From AP-15 sp963738185 (GTDB taxonomy: Bacteria; Pseudomonadota; Alphaproteobacteria; ATCC43930; CGMCC-115725): a stretch of 64,000 nucleotides of DNA. A program made the translations under genes and the position numbers. Below, piece after piece: positions 18,121 to 26,623 of the stretch (its first letter is position 1; each line of letters starts with the position of its first letter). The stretch spans positions 1,054,001-1,118,000 of the forward strand of contig CAVTVA010000003.1 of the NCBI GenBank assembly GCA_963738185.1, given 5' to 3'. A model generated the notes under the pieces. It did not search any database. It was not told the origin of the DNA and worked only from the letters and a program-made list of their open reading frames with translations.

Positions 18121-19626
18121 TCAGTGGAGATATTGCATCGGCAGGGTCGATGTCAGTGTGTTGACGTCGAAAACCGGGCCGCCCCGGCCGCTGAAGCGGG
18201 CGTTGGCCACCGCGATGCGCGGTCGCCTGACCGAGCTGGCAATATCATAATGGCCGTTATTGTAGAAATCCTCGGATGACGCGACCACGACCGTGGCGGT
18301 GGCGTCTTGGTCGTAGAGCCCGTGGTTCCTGCACGCCCCGACAACATTGCCGCGCAGAAGAACCCTGCCGCCGGCAAACGCCTTGATGTTGACGCAGCTG
18401 GCGCTCACATCCTTTCGTCCCCATTGGCCACCGCTGGCGATCCAGCCGTCAAAGTCGATCAGCTTGGTGCCGCCCTGCCACTGCGTCGGCGGGCTGTTGT
18501 CGTCTATGACGATGTCGTCGTGCTGCGAAATGTCGAGATATGTGGTCGGTCCGAACGTTACCGTTTGATTGCCGGTATGGGTGACCGCCTGGTCGATCGT
18601 GACGTTGTGCTGACTGGCGATGATGTCGACCGAGTCGAACGACAACCCGCCGACCCCGCCGGCGACATGAACCCCGTTCAGCGGCAGCGTGTCGGCTGCG
18701 GTTTGCGAGTTTGTCGGCGAAATCTTTCCTCGGCCAAACCGGATCTCGCTAACATAGTTCGGCCACCAAGGCTCCGACCGTCGCGAACCGTTGAGCAGCA
18801 CGATGTCGTGCGACGCACCGGCCATCTCGACACTCGGTACATCGACAATGTCGCATTCGTCGAACCAGACGCCGTCATAAAACCGGCCGCTGCCGGCCTG
18901 GCTGTCGATGACCGGATCGACGCGCGAGAGCACGACATGCCACAAATGCAGCGCCGCACCCCGCGTCATCCGGGTGCGGCTGGTAATGCGAAACCCGGTC
19001 AAGGTGACGCCGCTATTGGCGCCGTTGCTGCCTGGGGTTCCAACGTCGATCAAATCACTGGTGGTACCCTTACCGACATATTGCAAAACCGAACCGTAGC
19101 CGGCACCGGCGATGGTAAAATTGTTGTATCCGGACGGGATCGACAGCGTCGCCGAGAAGCGCGCGCGGCCGGCTGGCATCTCCAGCTTACCCGAATGCTT
19201 GGCTACATAGGTAAAGGCGCGCTGCAGCGCAGCGGTGTCGTCGGTCTTGCCGTCGAACCTGGCGCCCTCTTGCCGCGGATCGAGTCCCGAGGCCGGGATG
19301 ACCGCTCGCGCACAGCCGCCATCGGCGAGCGCCACTTCCACATACCCGTCGGCGGCAGAACACCGGCCGGGCGACAGCCGGAACGCCAGCGGCGGCGCAT
19401 CGCCCGGCGCATTGACCCCCTCGCGCATGACCATACGGCGCTCCGCGGCGCTCGACCCCGCCAACGCCGCATTCGTTGCCGCAACCGAGGGCCGGTCCGC
19501 GACCCCGGGAACCGGTCTGGGCTTGGCCGCCTTGAGCGAACGCAGTATCAGAGAAGATGATGCGCCGATCACGAATATCGAAGCCGCGTACAGACATGTG
19601 CCGACAAATGCGCTGTTCGTCGACAT
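18121..19626 (-). CDS. Exported right-handed beta-helix (pectate-lyase-like) protein
   Basis: 501 residues. An N-terminal hydrophobic segment (about residues 6-28) suggests a membrane anchor or uncleaved signal. The stretch FDGKTDDTAALQRAFTYVAK is the start signature of Pectate_lyase_3/glycosyl-hydrolase-28-like beta-helix proteins, also seen in phage tailspikes. Repeating short beta-strand text follows to the end. Such proteins bind, cut or epimerise polysaccharide (family knowledge). Its place between a sulfotransferase and methyltransferases suggests action on an exported glycan, but no catalytic residues can be assigned by eye. Confidence 0.7.
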   Translation of the reverse strand: MSTNSAFVGTCLYAASIFVIGASSSLILRSLKAAKPRPVPGVADRPSVAATNAALAGSSAAERRMVMREGVNAPGDAPPLAFRLSPGRCSAADGYVEVALADGGCARAVIPASGLDPRQEGARFDGKTDDTAALQRAFTYVAKHSGKLEMPAGRARFSATLSIPSGYNNFTIAGAGYGSVLQYVGKGTTSDLIDVGTPGSNGANSGVTLTGFRITSRTRMTRGAALHLWHVVLSRVDPVIDSQAGSGRFYDGVWFDECDIVDVPSVEMAGASHDIVLLNGSRRSEPWWPNYVSEIRFGRGKISPTNSQTAADTLPLNGVHVAGGVGGLSFDSVDIIASQHNVTIDQAVTHTGNQTVTFGPTTYLDISQHDDIVIDDNSPPTQWQGGTKLIDFDGWIASGGQWGRKDVSASCVNIKAFAGGRVLLRGNVVGACRNHGLYDQDATATVVVASSEDFYNNGHYDIASSVRRPRIAVANARFSGRGGPVFDVNTLTSTLPMQYLH

Positions 19627-19710
19627 TGTCAGACTTCACCGATTTCGCGTTGGATGGGTCTAGAAACCGGGAGCCCAGGAGCTTCTTCGGAACGGTTCAC
19701 GCGGCTGGTG

Positions 19711-20431
19711 TCATCTTTCGTGCGTAAATGATGACTCCATGGCATCGCGCCATGGACCGTCTTTACGAGATGTATCGCGCTGGCCATCCGAGACGTTGAG
19801 CACCGAGAAGACGCGGCTGAGATCATAATCGTACATCGACATGCTTCCAACGGATGTCTCGTCATGTCTATATAATTGAATACCTGCTCGCCGTCGTAAC
19901 TGTACCGCGACAAATCGCGTGATCAGCTCTTCCGTGTCGTCGCCATCGTGATAGATCGTGATGTGGACGCAGATTACGCCGTCAGGATTAAGTATGTTCC
20001 AGAGCTTGCGAAGAATTTCGTAGCCACGCCGCGGTGGGATATGCTGCATGACGATCGAAGAATTGACCCAGTCGAATGTCTTGTCAGGAAAATCCTTGCC
20101 GACTTGGGCATTTACGCCGGCTAGGCCGATGTGATGCCGGGCAAGCTCCAGCATGCGATCGCTGACATCGATCCCGTAAGCCTCGCCGGTTTCGCGCGCT
20201 ATCGGGATAAGTGGCGACCTGGGCCACAGCCAAAGTCGAGCGCCGACTTCGGGCTGAATGCGCCGAACTGAGACCGGATCGTGGCTAACACGTCTCTATG
20301 TCGTTAGCGCCTGTCGTGAAGAACTCAGCCAGGGCTTCTGCTGTGGGGTTGAGAAACTTATCATGGACGAGAACTCCGTAGTAAGGCACGTTCAAGGCGA
20401 TCGTCTGCCAGTCCCTATCCGTGTCTCGCAT
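19711..20431 (-). CDS. Class I SAM-dependent methyltransferase, apparent frameshifts
   Basis: The gene starts at ATG 20431 (MRDTDRDWQTIALNVPYYG) six bases after an AGGAG Shine-Dalgarno. The glycine-rich SAM-binding motif SALDFGCGPGR lies in a second frame, and the remainder (GIDVSDRMLELARHHIG, QHIPPRRGYEILRKL) in a third. One extra base each near 20,287 (ACG/GTG join) and near 20,216 would give a continuous protein of about 240 residues. Taken alone, only the last 147 residues would be called and the SAM site would be missed. Substrate unknown; a glycan or its precursor is likely from context. Confidence 0.65.
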
Positions 20432-20525
20432 ATTGCTCCTTACTTAATCCGCCGCGGCCTGGAAGCCCATCGTTGTCGCGCATTTGCCGATTCCAGCACA
20501 TTGATGTAAAGGCATTCGCTCAACC

Positions 20526-21689
20526 CTAAAAGGGTTGCCGAAACACGAGGTGCGGCCATACCTGTTCGGCGTTCAATCCGTCCCGCTTAATCAGGAGATC
20601 CTCGACCGCCTCCATCGCGCCCAGGCAAGTCGGCTGCAACGGATCATCAAACACCCAATAGCCGCCGGGCACCATCTGCGGCCGCGTCGTATCATAGGCC
20701 GACTGGATCGCGCTACGGATGTCACAATCGATGTGGCACAGCACAATTCCCTCGAGCTCCTTTACCGCGGGCGCCGCGGTGTCCTCGAACCGGCCCTGAA
20801 TAAAATGCAGGTTTCGCAACCCGATATCCTCAACGTATTGCCGGAGCTCCGGCAGATCGACCCCCTGAAAGTCGCCGGTGTTATGCAAATCAACAGCCTT
20901 GTCCGTCGGCGGCATCCCCGTGAACGTATCGAAGGCCAGGACCTGCACATTCGGCAAGAATTTTTGTGCCAGGGACGCCATGAAAATGGCAGAGCCACCC
21001 TTGAACGATCCAAACTCGACAATGTGCCCAAAGGAAAGCTTGGGAATATGCAATTTTATCAGCATGAAAATGTTGACTAGGTTATTTTCGATGACGATGC
21101 TACGACCGTTAGCAAGCTCTAATGCCTCCTGCAAGTCGAGGTCCATCTTAAGTTTTTCCGCTACTGCAGGAATAGCGAGGGCCAGGCCGCGCTGATAACC
21201 CTCATAGAGATTGCGACCGCGAGCAATCTCACTGCGGACATTCACCGGCGGAAGATCGGAGATCGAGAAACCTTCACCGGATTGGGCGGCTCTGAACTCG
21301 CCACAAATCTCAACTGATTGAACCGCCGCCACGAATTCAGAGCTGCATGACAGACGAATTTCTGCTCGCCGCATCAGGTCAGTGCAAGTAAACCCCAGAG
21401 AAGCGCTCATGCCTTCGTCTATCAGTTGCTCAGCATCAAGCCGACGGTTCGCGAGCACCTTTTGGCCGGTGTCCGCGCAAACATCAAGTGTCGCGGCTCC
21501 CTTCGGCGATATTTCGGGATCGAACTTGACTGTCGCCTTGTAATCACCGGGATGCAGTAGGATATAAGGGCCGTACAGCACAGTGCCGGTCCTGGACCCG
21601 TCAACACGGATCCGGTTCCGCTCCCGCATGCCTATTCCTGTTAGCAGGCGGGGATCGTCAGCGACGAAGCGGCGGGTCATTTTCGGCAT
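20526..21689 (-). CDS. TylF/MycF-like O-methyltransferase with N-terminal accessory domain
   Basis: 387 residues. The C-terminal ~200 residues resemble macrocin O-methyltransferase (TylF family), with IVEFGSFKGGSAIFMASLA as the SAM-binding region, FDTFTGMPPTD, and the metal-binding-type acidic stretch LCHIDCDIRSAI. These enzymes methylate sugar hydroxyls in a metal-dependent way (family knowledge). The first ~150 residues form a separate domain, beta-rich by eye (GTVLYGPYILLHPGDYKATV), resembling carbohydrate-binding modules fused to other glycan-cluster enzymes. It lies on the same strand as the flanking methyltransferases. Confidence 0.75.
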   Translation of the reverse strand: MPKMTRRFVADDPRLLTGIGMRERNRIRVDGSRTGTVLYGPYILLHPGDYKATVKFDPEISPKGAATLDVCADTGQKVLANRRLDAEQLIDEGMSASLGFTCTDLMRRAEIRLSCSSEFVAAVQSVEICGEFRAAQSGEGFSISDLPPVNVRSEIARGRNLYEGYQRGLALAIPAVAEKLKMDLDLQEALELANGRSIVIENNLVNIFMLIKLHIPKLSFGHIVEFGSFKGGSAIFMASLAQKFLPNVQVLAFDTFTGMPPTDKAVDLHNTGDFQGVDLPELRQYVEDIGLRNLHFIQGRFEDTAAPAVKELEGIVLCHIDCDIRSAIQSAYDTTRPQMVPGGYWVFDDPLQPTCLGAMEAVEDLLIKRDGLNAEQVWPHLVFRQPF

Positions 21690-21784
21690 TGATTGATCCT
21701 CTTAAGCTGACGATAGGAGGCAGAAGCCGAAAGGCCATCTGCGCTATTCCGAATCAGACCCGTTCTCCGCCTGCGCCTCAGTGC

Positions 21785-22630
21785 TCATTTGATGGTCCAT
21801 GATGGTTCCAAAATCTTCTCCAACACTAGCTCAATCTCGTAGCAGCCCACGGCGTGTTCCTCCGGGCCGATCAAGTAATCGTATCCGTCATCGTTCTCGC
21901 GTACGTGGCGGATCTGGAAGCTGTTCGGGGGTAATGCTTCTTCAAATTCAGCCACCAGCCGGCTCGCGGTGTAAAAGCGTTTATGATCAGCATTATAGCG
22001 GCTCGGAGGAAATGATCTCTTTTCGTATAGGTCCCGGCTCGGAACAATGCATACAATATGGCCGCCGACCTTGAGGACTTTATGCCAATCACGAATTACC
22101 TCCTGATACAACAGAACGTGCTCGAGGCAATGACTTGAGAAAACGCAATCGACCGAATTGTCACGCCAGGGCAAATGAAGGCCGTCATACCCGGGATAAT
22201 CCACATCTACCCCTATTGCCCCTGGTAGCGATGCCTTCTTGTCCGGGTTTGCGTAACCTGCGAACCCAATGTCGAGAACGACCTCTCCCCGACAGTATCG
22301 CCCGAAAAACCCCTCCCTAAGCCTTGACGCATAGGCTTTGCCCGCCTCCGTAGGAGGAGGCACGAATTCAGCGAAGCGGGTTGCATCGTCAGGGCCGGGA
22401 TCCGGCTGCACCAGCTTAGTGCTGAGCCCCGGATCGGAGCGGACGTGCTTACCTGCGAATTCGGCGCACTCCACAATCTCGCGCGCCAGCGCATGTAGCG
22501 TGCTCTCCGCGTTAACGCGTGAAAGATGATCTGACACTTCCTGAGGATTCGGCTCTCTATCAAGCAGCGTCTGATATAGAACACGCAACTTCCTATGGCT
22601 AACGCTGATATCGATCTCATCGAGGTTCAT
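21785..22630 (-). CDS. DUF4214-methyltransferase fusion protein
   Basis: 281 residues from ATG 22630, which has GGAAGG six bases upstream; an ATG at 22645 is also in frame. Residues ~10-60 (LYQTLLDREPNPQEVSDHL) are a DUF4214-type helical module. The rest is a type-11 methyltransferase with EVVLDIGFAG as motif I and SSHCLEHVLLYQEVIRDWHK after it. DUF4214 modules recur in glycan- and S-layer-related proteins, and another copy sits in the glycosyltransferase fusion at 23.8-26.6 kb. The target is probably a surface glycan. Confidence 0.75.
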   Translation of the reverse strand: MNLDEIDISVSHRKLRVLYQTLLDREPNPQEVSDHLSRVNAESTLHALAREIVECAEFAGKHVRSDPGLSTKLVQPDPGPDDATRFAEFVPPPTEAGKAYASRLREGFFGRYCRGEVVLDIGFAGYANPDKKASLPGAIGVDVDYPGYDGLHLPWRDNSVDCVFSSHCLEHVLLYQEVIRDWHKVLKVGGHIVCIVPSRDLYEKRSFPPSRYNADHKRFYTASRLVAEFEEALPPNSFQIRHVRENDDGYDYLIGPEEHAVGCYEIELVLEKILEPSWTIK

Positions 22631-22910
22631 GCTCAGCCTTCCCATAGCCCGACGACGTTTGAACGGGGCTGTTCAGGTCGCCCCGCCCTTGACTATCCCC
22701 CACTCTTAACCGCTTTGCTGCGAGGCCGGACTACAGGCGATGTTGAGGGCATATCCTTAAAGAGCGCAGGGCGCCTCGGTCGCGACGCGCAAGGGCGAAC
22801 CGTCCATGCGCCTGGGGTTCTAATTGGCACCCGCTCCTCGAAATCGTCCGAATGTCTGGCAGGACGGTCACCACTTGCAAGGTCTTCCATTTATCCGGAC
22901 CCTACTCGAC

Positions 22911-23702
22911 TCAGCCCTTCTGGATAATTATCAGAACCGACGTTACAATGTAGTCACCGACTAGCAATTTAATGTGCCGCCTGCCATGCGTTTCGTAGGG
23001 TGGATAATCGTAGTTAAGATCCTCCGGCTCAATGCCAAGGTCATAATCCACAGGGTTCATGCCACAGCCAACCCGGCGCAGCGACGCAGCAATTCTTTCG
23101 AGGTCTTTGCGTCGATAGATCACGTCGGACCCCGCCGTCAATGTGTCGTCCTCGGACGACACATTGAATTCTGTCGTATGAACAGCTATTCCCCCTGCCT
23201 TGAGTAGCTGATCCGCCGAACTGAGAACAAAATAATTCCCTGCTTCGAGTGTGCCGAGATGTTCAAAGGCGCAAGAACTCCAAATGAAGTCGTATTTTCC
23301 TTCAGGGAAAGTCGTCGGTAAGCGCATATCTGCGTATCTAAACTCCACATTTTTCAGGAACAGGTCCTGAGCGACAACCTGAGGGATGTAGAGATCGTCG
23401 AGCGCAGATGCATATTGATTTGTAGCGGCCCAGCCAGTGGTCTCCTCGCTCGGGAACGCATCCGTTGCCGTGATCTTAGCGCCCATGGATGCGAACAGCG
23501 AAGGAAGCGGCTCTTTGCCGACGGCAAAACCGCACCCAAGGCGCCCGCTCCGTAGCATGTCGCGCTCTTGCAGAGCCTGAGCGATCGCGCACCATTCCCA
23601 CGCCTTCCGATGAATATGGCCAACGACGCCCATTCGGCACGACCACTCTTCGTACCACGGCGTACGGAATTGTTCGTATCGACAAACCATGGAAGTCAGC
23701 AT
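22911..23702 (-). CDS. SAM-dependent methyltransferase-like protein
   Basis: 263 residues. The degenerate motif I is GRLGCGFAVGKEPLPSLFAS, followed by AKITATDAFP as the acidic end of strand 2, and YDFIWSSCAFEHLGTLEAG. This layout is typical of class I methyltransferases found in polysaccharide clusters. The N-terminus (YEQFRTPWYEEWSCRMG) is unusual and may give substrate specificity. The 280 bases between it and the next gene on the left hold no gene that I can support. Confidence 0.65.
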   Translation of the reverse strand: MLTSMVCRYEQFRTPWYEEWSCRMGVVGHIHRKAWEWCAIAQALQERDMLRSGRLGCGFAVGKEPLPSLFASMGAKITATDAFPSEETTGWAATNQYASALDDLYIPQVVAQDLFLKNVEFRYADMRLPTTFPEGKYDFIWSSCAFEHLGTLEAGNYFVLSSADQLLKAGGIAVHTTEFNVSSEDDTLTAGSDVIYRRKDLERIAASLRRVGCGMNPVDYDLGIEPEDLNYDYPPYETHGRRHIKLLVGDYIVTSVLIIIQKG

Positions 23703-23823
23703 CTACACCCCCGCTTGGCCGCTGTTGCCGGGATCGCTAGACGGGTCGGTGTTCCGCATTCTCACTCGATCAACGACCAAAGGTCGGCCATCAACGCAAG
23801 GCCACCAAAAGCCTCCTCGGGAA

Positions 23824-26602
23824 TTAAGCAACGTGGGTCTGAGACAGCAAAGGTGGCCTGTTGGAACGGGCCGAGGGAAACACGCGCGCCCTCAAGTCGA
23901 TTGCTTCGGCCGCGACGCGCGCCGGCGGAATATCCATGCACCGCTTGCCCCACCGACACTCCTCGATCGTGCCAAGGAAGCATGGAGAACAGGAGACATG
24001 TCCGCGCAAGGTGACGACATGCGGCCCGACCGGGCGCCAGCTGTTGACATTGGTAACGCCCAGAATGGAGACAGAGAGTCGGAACCCCCATCAGTGCCGC
24101 CATATGTGTCGTGCCGGTCTCGCCGCCGATGAACAGGTCGAGACCAGCGAACACCGGCGGAATGTCGGCAATCGGCAATGTTCCGGCCAAATCCATGATG
24201 TCCTTTTTTGGCATCGACGCGGCGATGAATTGCGTGTCGGAGCGGTCAGCCTCGGCACCGATTAGAACAATCCGGAAACCTCCTGGCGCACAACAGGCTC
24301 GCCAGCTCAGCAAACCGTTCGCGCCCCCAGGATCTGAGCGCGTTCCTCGTGCCCGGAGAGATCGCAGCGACCACCCCATCTTTGAAGAACCGCACTGGGA
24401 CGCGCCCGTTCAGCAGTCCGGTACGAGCACCGCCCGCCGGCGTTCCGTAAGTCCAGGCCACGGCGGCCGCCAGAGCCAGGGTACGGCCGCCGATATGCGC
24501 CATCATGTCATTTTCGGAACCCACGGGTAGTGCGAGGTCGAGCGGAACGCCCACGGCGTCATAGCCCGCGCGATATCTGGCCTCGGTATGTGACAGGAGC
24601 ATCCGGTTGTCGTCGTAGCACCTCAGATCGACCGCGAGGTCATAGGCGCCGAGCCCCAGCTCATGATATTTCGCAATCTTCGTCGCCCTGTCCTGGTCAT
24701 CATCGCCCGCCGCCGTGGTGTAGAAGTTATAGTCGACGATGCGATCGAACCACCCGAGTTGCTCTGCTATCGAATGGTTCCACACGCCACAGACGAGCGT
24801 GATGTGAGCCTTCGGCCACGTGTCGCGAATAAGCCGCAAAGCGTCGAGTGTCAGCACGAAATCGCCGATATGATCGAGCTTCAGCAGCAGAATGCGAGGG
24901 CGGTCATCCCGCCCCCACACCTGATGGCGGATGACCTCGATGATTGGATCGGACGGCGGGCCTCCGCCGGTAATTCGGTCTCCGGCGACGTTTCGACGGC
25001 GCGCCCACCGGGTGGAGAATTCTTCGGAGTTCAGGAACTCTGCGATCAGCTCGTGCGGTGCGCGTCCCGATTTCAATGCCTGCAGATGAGTCTTCAAACC
25101 CTTCGGGTCGGGCTCCCGTCCGTGGAGAATGCGATAGAGGTTCTCGACAAACGTTTCGTCATAGCGCCGCTCGTCGTTCTCCGCCGCTTGCCACCCGCGA
25201 ATCACATTGGGCAGGACAGCTCCATCGCTTGAGTGCGACCGTCGAGAAATCACCCTTTCGTTTTTCGCTATGCTGTCTGCGACGGCGACTAGATCCTTTC
25301 GTTGCGGCGTCTCGGCGGTTCGGATCGCCGCGATTTTTCCGAGAAGCATCGAAACATCGTGGACTTTCCGATGGGAAGCCGGGCCAGCGGCGAGCTTTTC
25401 CATCGCTCGCAAGGACTGCTGCGCGGATCGGTCCCAGCTAAACCGCTTCGACCATTCGCGGGCATGGTCTTTCAGAGATTGCAAGAATTTCGCGTCGGTG
25501 AGGGCCCGCTCGATCAGCGCGGCGATGCTATGGTCCGAGTTAGGGTCGAACAGCGCATCCTTTCGGCCAATCACCTCCGGGATGCTGGTTGTATTCGATC
25601 CGATTGCGGCCGCACCACAAGACATCGCCTCAAGCGCCGGAAGCCCAAATCCTTCGTGGAACGAAGGCATGACGTAAAGCGCACACTGAGAATACAGGCC
25701 GATCAGTTCCTTGTCGGAAACATAACCCGCGAAAATCATTTCGTCGGGCCCTAGACCGGCACCGTCCGCGAGCCGGCGCAGAGCGGCTCGCTCGATCTGA
25801 GTCGTGATCTCCAGCCAACACAAGCTGATGAGCATCACGCACATCTTTCGGAAGTAGGCCAAAGGCCCGGATCATTCCGCCAAAATTCTTACTCGGCTCT
25901 ATACTGCTGATATGCATGACAAATTTGCGGCGAACACCAATTCTTTTCAGCAGCGCCTCGGTCAGTTCAGGCGAGGCATTTGCCTTTGCGAACAATTCAT
26001 CGGCAGCAGAGGAAACCGACAGCGCGCGACTGCCGTCGAACCCAAGCGCATCGACCGCCTCGCGCCGCGCCGAGTCGGAAACCGCCAACAGCAAATCAGC
26101 GCTCCGCAGGTATTCGATCTTCGAATAATACCATTTCTTTGCGGCTGGGTCGCCCAGATATGTTTCGGGATCCAAAAACGGGATCAAATCGTGAAGGATT
26201 ACCGCGGTTCGAAGTCGTAGTAGTGAGTCGTCCGATCGAGACGATAGCAGGGTCGCTCGGCCCTTCGAACAGGCTGGTGATCAGCACTACGTCGGGCATC
26301 AGGGCATTGATCATCCCCTCCCGGATCAATTCCGCGGCCTCGATGCGCCAGGCGTTTTCCGCGGCGAGCGCGCTGACCGGCGACGGCACGGAGAACACCA
26401 GGATATTCTCTGCCGGCAGGATCGCAGAAAAATCGCGCCGGATCGGGTCGATCGTGTCTTCGAACAGGCCGTTCAGCAACAGCAGGACCTCGTGATCGCC
26501 GCGGTTCTTGATGATTGATTTGGCGCGCGCGACCGAGGAGCGGCCGATGCCGCGGAAGCGGCTGCCGGTTTGGGCGCCTTGCAGGTCGATCAGAATGCGC
26601 AT
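23824..26602 (-). CDS. Multidomain glycosyltransferase: GT4 - DUF4214 - GT9, apparent frameshifts
   Basis: One gene of about 925 residues split over several frames. It starts MRILIDLQGAQ and contains a GT4 glycosyltransferase (ISSIEPSKNFGGMIRAF, then MPSFHEGFGLPALEAMSCG). A DUF4214 module follows at roughly residues 480-540 (LYRILHGREPDPKGLKTHL). A GT9 heptosyltransferase-like domain then runs from ILLLKLDHIGDFVLTLDALR to FIGGETGTTHMAALMGVPTL. Frame changes lie near 26,200 (two), 25,800, 24,285 and 24,080; most need one base, and one sits in a GGG run. It ends LSQTHVA. It should transfer two sugars to a lipid- or LPS-linked acceptor in the cytoplasm. Confidence 0.7.
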
Positions 26603-26623
26603 TGGCTTTCCCCCTCCCCGCGG

